The position numbers and the translations under genes were made by a program. A DNA stretch of 64,000 bases, taken from positions 22,790 through 86,789 of the forward strand of contig NZ_FNDB01000014.1 of assembly GCF_900099915.1 (NCBI RefSeq), given 5' to 3'. Below, piece after piece: positions 25,173-36,511 of this stretch. The notes under the pieces were generated by a model. That model ran no database searches. It was not told the DNA's origin and was given only the letters and a program-made list of their open reading frames with translations. This DNA is from Flavobacterium omnivorum. GTDB lineage: Bacteria; Bacteroidota; Bacteroidia; Flavobacteriales; Flavobacteriaceae. Each line of letters begins with the position of its first letter. The first letter of the stretch is position 1.

Positions 25173-28100
25173 ATGAGAAAATTTATTACATTATTACTTG
25201 TTTTAAGTAGTTTTTACTCTTTGATAGGGCAAACAACTACTTCAAGTATTAAAGGGCTTGTTAAAAGTTCCAACAACGAGACGCTGCCAGGAGCTACAGT
25301 GCAGGCAATTCATACTCCTACTGGATCTAAGTATTCTGCTTTATCAAATGAAGACGGAAGGTTTAGTATGTTGAATATGAGAATTGGTGGTCCTTACAAA
25401 ATTGTAGTAACTTTTGTAGGTTATCAAAGCGAAGTATTCAATGATGTTTATCTTGATTTAGGGAAGGTTTTTAGTCTGGATGTTCTTTTGAAAGATGACA
25501 GTCAGAAATTAGATGAAGTGAAAGTTACTGGTGCCAAGAATAAAGTTTTTTCCAGTGGTCGAACTGGTGCTGAAACAACTGTTGGCCGCAGAGAATTAAC
25601 TACATTACCGTCAATATCAAGATCAGCTTCAGATTTCACTAGACTAGAACCTTCTGCAAGTGGTGGTTCTTTTGGTGGTAGAAATGACAAGTTCAATAAT
25701 TTCTCTTTAAACGGAGCTGTATTTAATAATCCTTTTGGGTTAGATGCTGCAACTCCTGGAGGACAAACCGGAGCTCAGCCAATCTCTTTAGACGCAATTG
25801 AGCAAATCCAAGTGGCTACGGCTCCTTATGATGTGACTTTATCAGGTTTTACAGGAGCGTCGGTGAATGCAGTTACGAAGTCAGGAACAAACGAATTTCA
25901 TGGTACAGCCTACGGTTTTTTTAGAAACCAAGATATGACCGGAAATAAAATAAAAGGAGAAAAGATCTTTGTTCCTTCGCTAGAGCAAAATCAAGCTGGT
26001 TTTAGTATTGGTGGACCAATTGTTAAAAATAAATTATTCTTTTTTACAAATTTTGAAATCGATAAACGTAGTGATTCAGGATCAAATGTTGTTGCAAATG
26101 ATGGTAATAGCACCATAGGAGTAAATGAATCTAGAGTATTAGCAACAGATTTAATGTACGTGTCTACTGAATTGGGTAAATTGGGTTATAATTCGGGTTC
26201 TTATCAAGGTTTCACTCATTACTCCAATTCTAATAAAGGAATTGTAAAGCTTGATTGGAATATTAATGACGATCATAAATTAGCTGTTATTTATAATTTC
26301 CTTGATGCGTCCAAAGACAAACCTGCACATCCTACTGCTATTCGTCGTAGAGGACCAGATAATAATACAATGCAATTTGAAAATTCTGGATATCAAATAA
26401 ACAACCAAATTAGTTCATTTTTAGTTGAATTGAATTCTAAATTTACGGAAACAATTTCTAATAAATTGCAAGTGGGTTATACTCATTTTAATGATTTTAG
26501 AAATCCTTTTTCTGCTCCTGCTCCAGTCATTAGCATAACAAAAGACGGTTCACCATATATTATTGCAGGACATGAACCATTTTCTATCAATAACAGATTG
26601 GATCAAAAAGTATTGCAAATTACTGACAATATGAACATTGTAAGAGGAAATCATACCTTTACTGTTGGTTTTTCTTTTGAAAAATTCATTTTCAAAAATT
26701 CATTCAATTTAAAAGGGTATGGTTTTGATGTTTTTGGAAGTGTTGATATGGCTGGATTTACCACCAATATAAATAATGGATATTATGCAACAGCTTTTGC
26801 AAATGCTCAAACCACTTTTGATGCAAAAAACAAATTAGAAGCTGGAACTGATGGAGGTTGGAATTTATCAGAAACTACTGTAGGTCAATTGGCATTTTAC
26901 GTACAAGATGAATGGAATATCAATGATGATTTTAAATTAATTTACGGATTAAGAGCTGATAAGCCATTGTATTTTAACACTGCAGAAAATATTCAAAAAT
27001 TTATTGACACAGATAACTCAGAAGGATATTTACCAGGAATCAATTATTATGATCCTAAAGACGGAAGTACTGTAAATCTAAATTCGACTGTATTACCAGG
27101 AAATGCTTTATTGTGGTCTCCAAGAGTTGGTTTTAACTGGGATATTAATGGTGAAAAAACAACTCAATTACGCGGTGGAACTGGAATTTTTACAGGAAGA
27201 CTTCCATTTGTATGGATAGGAAATCAAGTAAGTGGAATTGATCCATTCTTCTATCAAGTTGTTGATACTGATTTTAAATTTCCTCAAGTTTGGAGAACAA
27301 GTCTAGGCTTAGATCATAAATTTAAAGGGAATTATATATTAACGGTTGATATGTCCTACAATAAAGATCTAAACGCAGTGCATGTTCAGGATTGGGGATT
27401 GAAAACACCAACTACCAATTTAGTAGGTGCAGATAATAGACCCATTTATGCCGCAGCTGATAAAGGTGTTTGGACTGATTTTGGTTTTCCAGCAGATTCT
27501 CACGCTTATGTATTAACTAATTCTAATAAAGGAAGTGCATTTAATACTTCGGTAAAACTTCAAAAAACGTTTGATAATGGATTGTTTGCAAGTGTTGCTT
27601 ATAACTATTTGAAATCAATGGATGTTAATTCAATAGAAGCTGAGATTACTGGAGATGCTTTCAATTTTAATCCGGCATTAGGAAATGTAAATAATGATCA
27701 ACTTTCTAATTCTAAATATGGAGATACGCACCGTTTTATTGGTGTTGGGTCTAAAAAATGGAAATATGGAACTGATGATAAGTGGGCCACAACAGTGTCA
27801 ACTTTCTTTGAGTATGCTCAAGGAGGACGTTTTAATTATACATATGGTGGAGATATTAATAATGATGGTGCATTTGGAAATGACTTAATTTATATTCCTA
27901 CAACAGCTGACATTGCTACTATGACTTTTTCTGGTGCTGGTCAAGGTGCGGCATTGGATAGATATATTAATCAAGACAATTATTTAAGTGGAAGAAGAGG
28001 TCAATATGCAGAACGTTACGGAGCTTTAGCACCGTGGAGAGGAAAATGGGATTTTAAAGTGTTACAAGATTATAACTTTAAAGTTGGTGCTTCTAATAAA

Positions 28101-28325
28101 GTGAATACGATTCAATTGAGTCTTGATGTTTTAAATCTTGGAAATTTACTGAATTCTGATTGGGGTTTAATTCAACAACCTAACAGCGTTCAACCAATTG
28201 GTGTAAACGTTGTGAATAAAGTTCCAACGTATACTTTTAACGGTAATCAGACTAAAACTTTTAGTTATGACGCTAGTTTAGCTTCAAGATGGCAAGCTCA
28301 GTTTGGAGTGAGATATATTTTTTAA
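25173..28325 (+). CDS. Oar-like TonB-dependent outer-membrane receptor
   Basis: A 1050-residue outer-membrane receptor with a signal peptide ending LIGQ. A carboxypeptidase-regulatory-like beta-sandwich (about 25-105; SIKGLVKSSNNETLPGATV) precedes the plug (about 120-240; KLDEVKVTGAKNK, AIEQIQVATAPYDV, GASVNAVTKSGTNEFHGTAY) and a 22-strand barrel ending WQAQFGVRYIF with terminal Phe. The plug pattern is that of Oar-type receptors, which in myxobacteria affect adhesion and protease export and in Flavobacteria are of mostly unknown ligand. No SusD partner is adjacent, so it is not a polysaccharide-utilisation pair. It is a single gene between two strong terminators. Confidence 0.93.
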   Translation: MRKFITLLLVLSSFYSLIGQTTTSSIKGLVKSSNNETLPGATVQAIHTPTGSKYSALSNEDGRFSMLNMRIGGPYKIVVTFVGYQSEVFNDVYLDLGKVFSLDVLLKDDSQKLDEVKVTGAKNKVFSSGRTGAETTVGRRELTTLPSISRSASDFTRLEPSASGGSFGGRNDKFNNFSLNGAVFNNPFGLDAATPGGQTGAQPISLDAIEQIQVATAPYDVTLSGFTGASVNAVTKSGTNEFHGTAYGFFRNQDMTGNKIKGEKIFVPSLEQNQAGFSIGGPIVKNKLFFFTNFEIDKRSDSGSNVVANDGNSTIGVNESRVLATDLMYVSTELGKLGYNSGSYQGFTHYSNSNKGIVKLDWNINDDHKLAVIYNFLDASKDKPAHPTAIRRRGPDNNTMQFENSGYQINNQISSFLVELNSKFTETISNKLQVGYTHFNDFRNPFSAPAPVISITKDGSPYIIAGHEPFSINNRLDQKVLQITDNMNIVRGNHTFTVGFSFEKFIFKNSFNLKGYGFDVFGSVDMAGFTTNINNGYYATAFANAQTTFDAKNKLEAGTDGGWNLSETTVGQLAFYVQDEWNINDDFKLIYGLRADKPLYFNTAENIQKFIDTDNSEGYLPGINYYDPKDGSTVNLNSTVLPGNALLWSPRVGFNWDINGEKTTQLRGGTGIFTGRLPFVWIGNQVSGIDPFFYQVVDTDFKFPQVWRTSLGLDHKFKGNYILTVDMSYNKDLNAVHVQDWGLKTPTTNLVGADNRPIYAAADKGVWTDFGFPADSHAYVLTNSNKGSAFNTSVKLQKTFDNGLFASVAYNYLKSMDVNSIEAEITGDAFNFNPALGNVNNDQLSNSKYGDTHRFIGVGSKKWKYGTDDKWATTVSTFFEYAQGGRFNYTYGGDINNDGAFGNDLIYIPTTADIATMTFSGAGQGAALDRYINQDNYLSGRRGQYAERYGALAPWRGKWDFKVLQDYNFKVGASNKVNTIQLSLDVLNLGNLLNSDWGLIQQPNSVQPIGVNVVNKVPTYTFNGNQTKTFSYDASLASRWQAQFGVRYIF

Positions 28326-28351
28326 AAGAAACATATAAATAGATTAAATTT

Positions 28352-28379
28352 GCCCTCTCAATTGAGAGGGCTTTTTTTT
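28352..28379 (+). terminator. Terminator of the TonB-dependent receptor gene
   Basis: GCCCTCTCAATTGAGAGGGC is a perfect 20-base palindrome followed by eight T residues. Confidence 0.95.
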
Positions 28380-28433
28380 GATTTAATAATTTTAAAAAAG
28401 AGTTAAGGTAAAAGTTAAATATTAAATACAATA

Positions 28434-28907
28434 ATGAAATACTCAAGATTAACAAAAGAGCAATTTGAAGAATTGAATCAAGAATTCAGTACTTTTTTAG
28501 CAACTCAAACTATTGACAAAGCAGAGTGGGATAAAATTAAAGCAGAAAGACCAGAAGTTGCTGAACAAGAATTAGATGTTTTCTCTGATTTGGTTTGGGA
28601 AGGCGTTCTTACAAAGGCAGTTTTTTTAGAACATTTTTCTAAAAATCATATTTTCCTTTTTCAGTGCTTTGATACCTATGTTCATTCCATTGTTTTAAAA
28701 TCAGTAGTTCCAGAAACTGATTTTTTGACACGCGAAGGTTTGCAATGGCTTAGCGATAATATGTTTACCGATACTATAGAAATGAAAATTGGTAAAAAAG
28801 AATTCACCGAAGACCGCAATGCTTCTATCTTTGCCCTAATACAGCAAGGTGCTTTTTTGAGCGATGGTCTCTTATACAAACAAATTAATTCGATTATCGA
28901 GTCGTAA
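28434..28907 (+). CDS. DUF6495 family protein
   Basis: A 157-residue soluble acidic protein, mostly helical, with MKYSRLTKEQFEELNQEFS at the start and WLSDNMFTDTIEMKIGKKEF towards the end. I recognise it as the small conserved Flavobacteriaceae family named DUF6495. No catalytic motif or membrane segment is visible and its role is not known. It precedes ligA, from which it is separated by a strong hairpin. Confidence 0.75.
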   Translation: MKYSRLTKEQFEELNQEFSTFLATQTIDKAEWDKIKAERPEVAEQELDVFSDLVWEGVLTKAVFLEHFSKNHIFLFQCFDTYVHSIVLKSVVPETDFLTREGLQWLSDNMFTDTIEMKIGKKEFTEDRNASIFALIQQGAFLSDGLLYKQINSIIES

Positions 28908-28926
28908 TATTGTTGTTTTCTCTTTT

Positions 28927-31700
<2,774 letters not shown>

Positions 31701-31804
31701 AGTAAAAGACTTTTTTACTCCGTTCAAAAAATTATCAATGCGAAAAGATATTTTTATTTTATAAAAAAATTCGATTATAAGCAATAAGAATAAAACAATG
31801 GTAC

Positions 31805-31930
31805 ATTTTTTTTACCATATAAGTCATTTAAGTTTCATTTGTTAGGCTTATATAACTTAAACAACAATAAGGTCATTTAAGGTTTAATGCTTATATGACT
31901 CCTATGTTAAATATTATTTCAGTCATTTTA
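31805..31930. repeat. Intergenic stretch with repeated TCATTTAAG and ATATGACT words
   Basis: The 260-base gap between the membrane gene and the 5'-nucleotidase contains CCATATAAGTCATTTAAGTT, then AAGGTCATTTAAGGTTTAAT and GCTTATATGACTCCTATGTT. The words GTCATTTAAG and TATATGACT/TATATAACTT recur. A fragment near 5539-5558 is similar. It looks like a second, degenerate dispersed flavobacterial intergenic sequence and contains no gene. Confidence 0.4.
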
Positions 31931-31962
31931 TAGTACGACATTAAATAGGTCCAACTGCTTAG

Positions 31963-32874
31963 CTAGACTATAATCGATTTTCCTTCAAAAGCTTTGGCTT
32001 TATTATTGTCTAAATAAAAGTCTATTCTTCCTAAATTAATACCGTAGCAACCTACTTGATTTACTAAAACTTCTTTGCCTACAAGGTTCTTAGCAACTGT
32101 AGGTTTGTCCAGAAAAGTATGAGTGTGACCACCAATAATTAAGTCAATATCCTGAGTCAGTTCGGCTAATTTTAAATCACAAATTTTAGCAGGCTCGTCT
32201 CTGTATTTGTACCCTAAATGCGACAGACAAATAACTATATCACATTGCTGTTCTTTCTTTAAAATCCGAACCATATCTTGAGCCGTTTCAACAGCGTCAT
32301 TGTACACGGTTTCCTTGTACATTCCTTTGTCAACCAATCCTGCAAGCTCTATTCCAAGCCCAAAAACACCAACTTTTATTCCGTTTTTATGAAATATTTT
32401 ATACGGTTTTACAAAACCATCCATCACGGTGTTTTTAAAATCGTAATTGGCAGAAATGAACTCAAATTTAGCGTGTGGCATTTGTGCATGCAAACCTTCA
32501 ACACCGTTATCAAAATCGTGATTTCCTATCGTAGAAGCATCATATTGCATCATGCTCATCAATTTGAATTCTAATTCACCTCCGTAATAATTAAAATAAG
32601 GCGTTCCTTGGAAAATATCGCCTGCATCTAAAAGTAATACGTTTGGATTTTCTTTCCGAATTGTTTCAATCAATGCCGCTCTTCTTGCAACGCCACCCAT
32701 ATTTGCATTTCTGGGATGATCCGCTGGAAAAGGATCAATATAACTATGTACATCATTAGTGTGTAAAACAGTAAGTTGTCTGGTTTTTGCCGACTCAAAA
32801 CTACTCAATGATACACCTAAACCTATTAATGCTGAACCGGCAGCTGTTTTCTCTATAAATTCTCTTCTTTTCAT
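31963..32874 (-). CDS. Metallophosphatase, N-terminal half of a UshA-like 5'-nucleotidase
   Basis: A 303-residue calcineurin-like phosphoesterase with a twin-arginine-like signal (MKRREFIEKTAAGSALIGLG). The two-metal motifs are in order: LHTNDVHSYIDP (D and H), LLLDAGDIFQGTPYF (GD), STIGNHDFDNG (GNHD), ICLSHLGYK (H) and IIGGHTHTF (GHTH). These are the metal ligands of 5'-nucleotidases. The substrate-binding C-terminal domain is missing and is encoded by the next gene upstream (33016-33792). The two products probably form one periplasmic enzyme that dephosphorylates nucleotides. Repeat copy C lies between the genes. Confidence 0.9.
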   Translation of the reverse strand: MKRREFIEKTAAGSALIGLGVSLSSFESAKTRQLTVLHTNDVHSYIDPFPADHPRNANMGGVARRAALIETIRKENPNVLLLDAGDIFQGTPYFNYYGGELEFKLMSMMQYDASTIGNHDFDNGVEGLHAQMPHAKFEFISANYDFKNTVMDGFVKPYKIFHKNGIKVGVFGLGIELAGLVDKGMYKETVYNDAVETAQDMVRILKKEQQCDIVICLSHLGYKYRDEPAKICDLKLAELTQDIDLIIGGHTHTFLDKPTVAKNLVGKEVLVNQVGCYGINLGRIDFYLDNNKAKAFEGKSIIV

Positions 32875-32887
32875 TTTATATTTTTTT

Positions 32888-32971
32888 GGAGCTATTTCCC
32901 GCTTTACGTTGCAATCTTTTTTATCGTTAAAAAACGATAAAAAAGGATTTTCACTTCAATCGGGGCTAGGG
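32888..32971 (+). repeat. Dispersed structured intergenic repeat, copy C
   Basis: An 84-bp element beginning GGAGCTATTTCCCGCTTTAC and ending AATCGGGGCTAGGG. The stem is AATC, TTTTTTATCGTT with AACGATAAAAAA, one unpaired G, GATT. Compared with copy B, the C-G pair at the tip has become A-T on both arms, a compensated change. It separates the two 5'-nucleotidase halves and lies antisense to them. Confidence 0.9.
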
Positions 32972-33015
32972 CTTTCTGTTTTGTAAAACTATTTTGTTCT
33001 TTAAATTCGAATTAC

Positions 33016-33792
33016 TTATTCAACCGTAATTCTAACATCTTTTATTACAGGAATAGTATCCACTTCTTTAAAATAATCAATAAGGATATTTCGAAGTTTG
33101 TATTCTAAATCAAATTTCTGAACTCCTTTTTTGAAGAAATTCATATTATCTCCACCATTAGATAAATAGTCATTGGTTCCTACATAATAAATGGTCTCTT
33201 TTTGAACAAGTTTCCCTTGAACTAAAATATTTTTCGCAACATTATTTTTATCAATTGTAAATGTTATTCCGGCTAATGGATGTGGTTTCTTTTCACCAAT
33301 AAAAAAGTCGACCATTTCAAAAATTTGTTCTCCTTTTAAGGCAATAACGACCAAACTGTTTTCAAAAGGCATGATTTCAAAAGCGGCTCTGGCTGTTACA
33401 TTCCCTTTTGGAAGTATGGAACGAATTCCCCCGCTGTTGAGCAAACAAATATCAATATTCTTTTTTTCTCTAGCTTGAAATACTAAGTTACCTCTCGTTA
33501 AAGTAACATCAGCCATCAAATTACCAATTGTAGTTTGCCATTTACCCGTGCTTTTATCCAATGTTTCAGGACAATAGGCTAAAATGCTATCTAAATCCTT
33601 GTTGATGTGTTCCCGATACGGTCTTATGAAATTTTCAATTGCCGGAACTTGATTTTCCTTTTCAGTAATAGGAATTCGTTTTCCTTCTATTTTAGTGACG
33701 TAATTTTGTTTGCTGCAAGAGGCAACAAATAAAAATGTTAAGAATATAACAAAAAGTTTAGAAACGTCATTATACTTTTTTAGATTTACCAT
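33016..33792 (-). CDS. 5'-nucleotidase C-terminal domain lipoprotein
   Basis: A 258-residue protein with a lipoprotein signal (VASC). The mature part is the C-terminal domain of UshA-type 5'-nucleotidases: IGNLMADVTL, DICLLNSGGIRSILPKGNVT, FEIMPFENSLVVIALKG and YYVGTNDYLSNGGDNM with the aromatic and Asn-Gly-Gly substrate-binding residues. It lacks the metallophosphatase domain, which is encoded by the next gene downstream on the same strand. Together they match one full-length enzyme. It is probably anchored to the membrane while the partner is exported separately. Confidence 0.88.
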   Translation of the reverse strand: MVNLKKYNDVSKLFVIFLTFLFVASCSKQNYVTKIEGKRIPITEKENQVPAIENFIRPYREHINKDLDSILAYCPETLDKSTGKWQTTIGNLMADVTLTRGNLVFQAREKKNIDICLLNSGGIRSILPKGNVTARAAFEIMPFENSLVVIALKGEQIFEMVDFFIGEKKPHPLAGITFTIDKNNVAKNILVQGKLVQKETIYYVGTNDYLSNGGDNMNFFKKGVQKFDLEYKLRNILIDYFKEVDTIPVIKDVRITVE

Positions 33793-33839
33793 TTTAAATG
33801 CGACTTAATTAATTAATTTTGTAACTAAGTAAAAGTAAT

Positions 33840-34358
33840 ATGTTTTTAAATTATATAAAGAATTTTTTTGTAAAAAAATCACTTAAAAATACCTTGAAAA
33901 ATTTAAAAAATATAAATACTGTTGGTACAATACAAAGTGTTGGTTTATTGATTGATGCAACTGATTTTGAACAAACGGATCTGTTAATTGAAGCTTTAAC
34001 GGCTAACGGAATAGCAGCGGATAATTTGAAAGTGTTGGTATTTCAAAATAAATTTAACATTAACCAAAAGAACCTTTATACCACATTTGATGCTGGGGAT
34101 CTTAATTGGAACGGCCAAATTTCAAATGTTGATATTGTTGCGTTCTGTGCTGAAAAGTTTGATCTTTTAATTAGTTATTATGAAAAAGAGAACGCTATTT
34201 TAATGCAAATTACGCACCATTCAAAAGCCGAATTTAAAGTGGGTTTCTCGTCAGTAGATAAAAGATTAAATCATTTTATGATTAAAACGACAAGTACAGC
34301 TTACACCATTTTTGTAAGTGAATTATTTAAATATTTAAAATTATTAAACAAAATATAA
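33840..34358 (+). CDS. DUF6913 family protein
   Basis: A 172-residue protein with a basic N-terminus (KNFFVKKSLKNTLKNLKNI) and an alpha/beta body (VGLLIDATDFEQTDLLIEAL, FDLLISYYEKENAILMQITH, HHSKAEFKVGF). I recognise the family as DUF6913, found in Bacteroidota usually just upstream of dapA. It is likely cytoplasmic. No enzymatic motif is evident. It is separated from dapA by nine bases, so they share a transcript. Confidence 0.78.
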   Translation: MFLNYIKNFFVKKSLKNTLKNLKNINTVGTIQSVGLLIDATDFEQTDLLIEALTANGIAADNLKVLVFQNKFNINQKNLYTTFDAGDLNWNGQISNVDIVAFCAEKFDLLISYYEKENAILMQITHHSKAEFKVGFSSVDKRLNHFMIKTTSTAYTIFVSELFKYLKLLNKI

Positions 34359-34367
34359 ATCTAAGTT

Positions 34368-35255
34368 ATGCAATCATTAATAGGAACAGGTGTTGCTCTT
34401 GTAACTCCATTTAAACAAGATTTTTCAATTGATACTGAAGCATTAAAAAGAATTGTTAATTTTTCTATTGATGGAGGAATTGAATATTTGGTAGTATTGG
34501 GAACAACAGCCGAAAATGCTACTTTATCATCAGAGGAAAAAGAAATAGTTATTCAAACTGTAATCGAAGCTAATAATGGAGTGCTGCCTCTAGTGTTGGG
34601 AGTGGGAGGTAACAACACAGCGAAAGTTGTCGAAGAGTTAAAAACAAGAGATTTATCTGCATTTACAGCTATACTGTCTGTTTCTCCATATTATAATAAA
34701 CCTACACAGGAAGGGATTTACCAACATTTCAAAGCGGTTGCGGAAGCTGCTCCAATTCCTGTCATTTTATATAATGTTCCAGGAAGGACAGCGAGTAATA
34801 TGTTGCCTTCAACTGTTGTGCGTTTGGCTAATGAATTCAAAAATGTTGTTGCTATAAAGGAAGCAGCAGGTGATCTTGTTCAAGCGATGCAACTTTTAAA
34901 AGACAAACCGAAAGATTTTCTTGTGATTTCCGGCGATGATATGATTGCTTTACCAATGGTTTTGGCGGGTGGATCAGGCGTAATATCTGTAATTGGTCAA
35001 GGCTTTCCTAAGGAATTTTCTGAGATGATTCGTTTAGGTCTGAACAGAAAAGTGGATGAAGCATTTAAATGTCAGTACCTATTATCGGATTGTATTGATA
35101 TGATTTTTGAGCAAGGAAATCCAGCTGGAATCAAACAAGTGTTTCTATCACAGGGAATATCAGAAAACACCGTTCGTTTGCCATTAGTAAAAGTAGATTA
35201 TGAATTGGCCAGCAGAATTGATCAATTTGTAAAAAAAGTCAACAAACAAGCCTAA
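34368..35255 (+). CDS. dapA: 4-hydroxy-tetrahydrodipicolinate synthase
   Basis: A 295-residue TIM-barrel lyase condensing pyruvate and aspartate semialdehyde in the lysine and diaminopimelate pathway. Active-site residues: T46-T47 in VLGTTAEN, Y110-adjacent [19 protein letters not shown]135 and R140 in [12 protein letters not shown], and the Schiff-base K164 in [10 protein letters not shown]. Length is standard. It is co-transcribed with the DUF6913 gene. No other dap gene is in the window. Confidence 0.97.
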   Translation: MQSLIGTGVALVTPFKQDFSIDTEALKRIVNFSIDGGIEYLVVLGTTAENATLSSEEKEIVIQTVIEANNGVLPLVLGVGGNNTAKVVEELKTRDLSAFTAILSVSPYYNKPTQEGIYQHFKAVAEAAPIPVILYNVPGRTASNMLPSTVVRLANEFKNVVAIKEAAGDLVQAMQLLKDKPKDFLVISGDDMIALPMVLAGGSGVISVIGQGFPKEFSEMIRLGLNRKVDEAFKCQYLLSDCIDMIFEQGNPAGIKQVFLSQGISENTVRLPLVKVDYELASRIDQFVKKVNKQA

Positions 35256-35287
35256 AAAAGGAGTTTTGTTTTAAACAAAAAATATAT

Positions 35288-35318
35288 TTTGAAGTCGCTA
35301 AATTAATAACTAAATTTG
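35288..35318 (+). promoter_or_regulatory. Promoter of the bamD-rpoZ-coaBC cluster
   Basis: TTTG (35288-35291), exactly 19 bases, then TAAATTTG (35311-35318): a full match to the Bacteroidota consensus. The bamD ATG is 65 bases downstream, leaving a leader of about 57 bases. Confidence 0.78.
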
Positions 35319-35320
35319 CC

Positions 35321-35368
35321 ACCGAAACTTCGGTATGATTTCGTAGGCTGTTTCAACCAAGAAATCAT
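35321..35368 (+). promoter_or_regulatory. Two hairpins in the bamD leader
   Basis: The predicted leader holds a small stem (ACCGA with TCGGT, 35321-35334) and a second stem (ATGATTTC 35335-35342 with GAAATCAT 35361-35368) that follow each other without a gap, 15 bases before the ATG. They could affect translation or stability of the transcript. No known riboswitch class is recognised. Confidence 0.4.
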
Positions 35369-35383
35369 AAAAAAAGTAAAAAA

Positions 35384-36178
35384 ATGAAAAAACTACTATC
35401 TCTACTGCTTCTTGTCGCTGTATTTAGTTCTTGTAACGAATACCAAAAAGCATTAAAATCCGAAGATGTTGCTGTTAAATTTGATATGGCTACTAAATTG
35501 TATGAGGCTGGAAAATACTCTAAAGCAATTCGTATTTTTGAACAAATTGCTCCTGCTTATAGAGGAAAACCTCAGGCAGAAAAATTGTTTTATATGTTTT
35601 CACAATCCTACTACAAAACAAAACAATATACATTATCAGGCTATCAATTTGAAAGTTTTGTTTCAAGTTATCCTAAAAGTGAAAAATTACAAGAAGCAGC
35701 GTATTTGGGAGCCAAAAGTTATTCCATGTTGTCTCCAGTATTCAGCTTAGATCAAACAGATACGAACAAAGCATTAGACAAATTGCAATCCTTTATTGAT
35801 ACGTATCCAAACTCTGAGTATGTAACAGAGGCTAACAGTGTTGTAAAAGTACTGAGTGAAAAAATCGAGAAAAAAGTATATGAAAATGCGAAGGGATACA
35901 ATACAATTTCTGATTTTAAATCGGCAATTGTGGCTTTAGATAATTTTGTTGCAGATTATCCTGGAACACCATTTAAAGAAGATGCTTTGTATTACAAGTT
36001 TGATTCAGCTTATCAATTGGCTATTAATAGCGTTCCTGCAAAAATGCAAGATCGTTTAATTGTGGCTAAAACTGCCCAATTAAATTTGATGAAATTTAAC
36101 GCCGAAACAAAGTATAAAAAAGTAGCTAACGAAATGTTAGCACGAATAGATAAAGATTTACAAAAATTTACTAAATAA
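35384..36178 (+). CDS. bamD: Outer membrane protein assembly factor BamD
   Basis: A 264-residue lipoprotein (signal ending FSSC, acylated Cys17) made of TPR repeats: AGKYSKAIRIFEQIAPAYRG, ESFVSSYPKSEKLQEAAYLG, DKLQSFIDTYPNSEYVTEAN, LDNFVADYPGTPFKEDALYY. The FxxxYP repeats are the BamD hallmark. It is a subunit of the BAM complex inserting beta-barrel proteins into the outer membrane. It opens a cluster with rpoZ, coaBC, a DUF4835 gene and recN that is conserved in Bacteroidota. A perfect promoter and a hairpin-bearing leader lie upstream. Confidence 0.93.
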   Translation: MKKLLSLLLLVAVFSSCNEYQKALKSEDVAVKFDMATKLYEAGKYSKAIRIFEQIAPAYRGKPQAEKLFYMFSQSYYKTKQYTLSGYQFESFVSSYPKSEKLQEAAYLGAKSYSMLSPVFSLDQTDTNKALDKLQSFIDTYPNSEYVTEANSVVKVLSEKIEKKVYENAKGYNTISDFKSAIVALDNFVADYPGTPFKEDALYYKFDSAYQLAINSVPAKMQDRLIVAKTAQLNLMKFNAETKYKKVANEMLARIDKDLQKFTK

Positions 36179-36186
36179 ATAAAGTC

Positions 36187-36504
36187 ATGGATTTAAAAAA
36201 GACGAATGCTCCAGTAAATACAATAACATACAACAAAAATGTTATTGAAGAACCTACTGGTAATGTGTATGAAGCAATAACCATTATGGCTAAAAGAGCA
36301 AACCAAATCAATTCTGAAATCAAAAAAGAGTTGACAGAGAAATTAGAAGAGTTTGCTACATATAATGATAGTCTTGAAGAAGTTTTTGAAAATAAAGAAC
36401 AAATTGAGGTTTCAAAATTTTATGAAAAATTGCCAAAGCCACACGCTTTAGCAGTTCAAGAATGGTTAGATGGTAAAATTTACCACAGAGATTCAAATAA
36501 ATAA
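36187..36504 (+). CDS. rpoZ: DNA-directed RNA polymerase subunit omega (Bacteroidota type)
   Basis: A 105-residue protein with the Bacteroidota omega pattern: TGNVYEAITIMAKRANQINSE, the counterpart of the omega core ALxxARRAxQL, followed by an acidic helix (EEFATYNDSLEEVFENKEQ) and FYEKLPKPHALAVQEWL. Omega aids assembly of beta-prime into RNA polymerase. The position between bamD and coaBC is the standard one in this phylum and supports the call. Confidence 0.88.
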   Translation: MDLKKTNAPVNTITYNKNVIEEPTGNVYEAITIMAKRANQINSEIKKELTEKLEEFATYNDSLEEVFENKEQIEVSKFYEKLPKPHALAVQEWLDGKIYHRDSNK

Positions 36505-36511
36505 TAGTACG

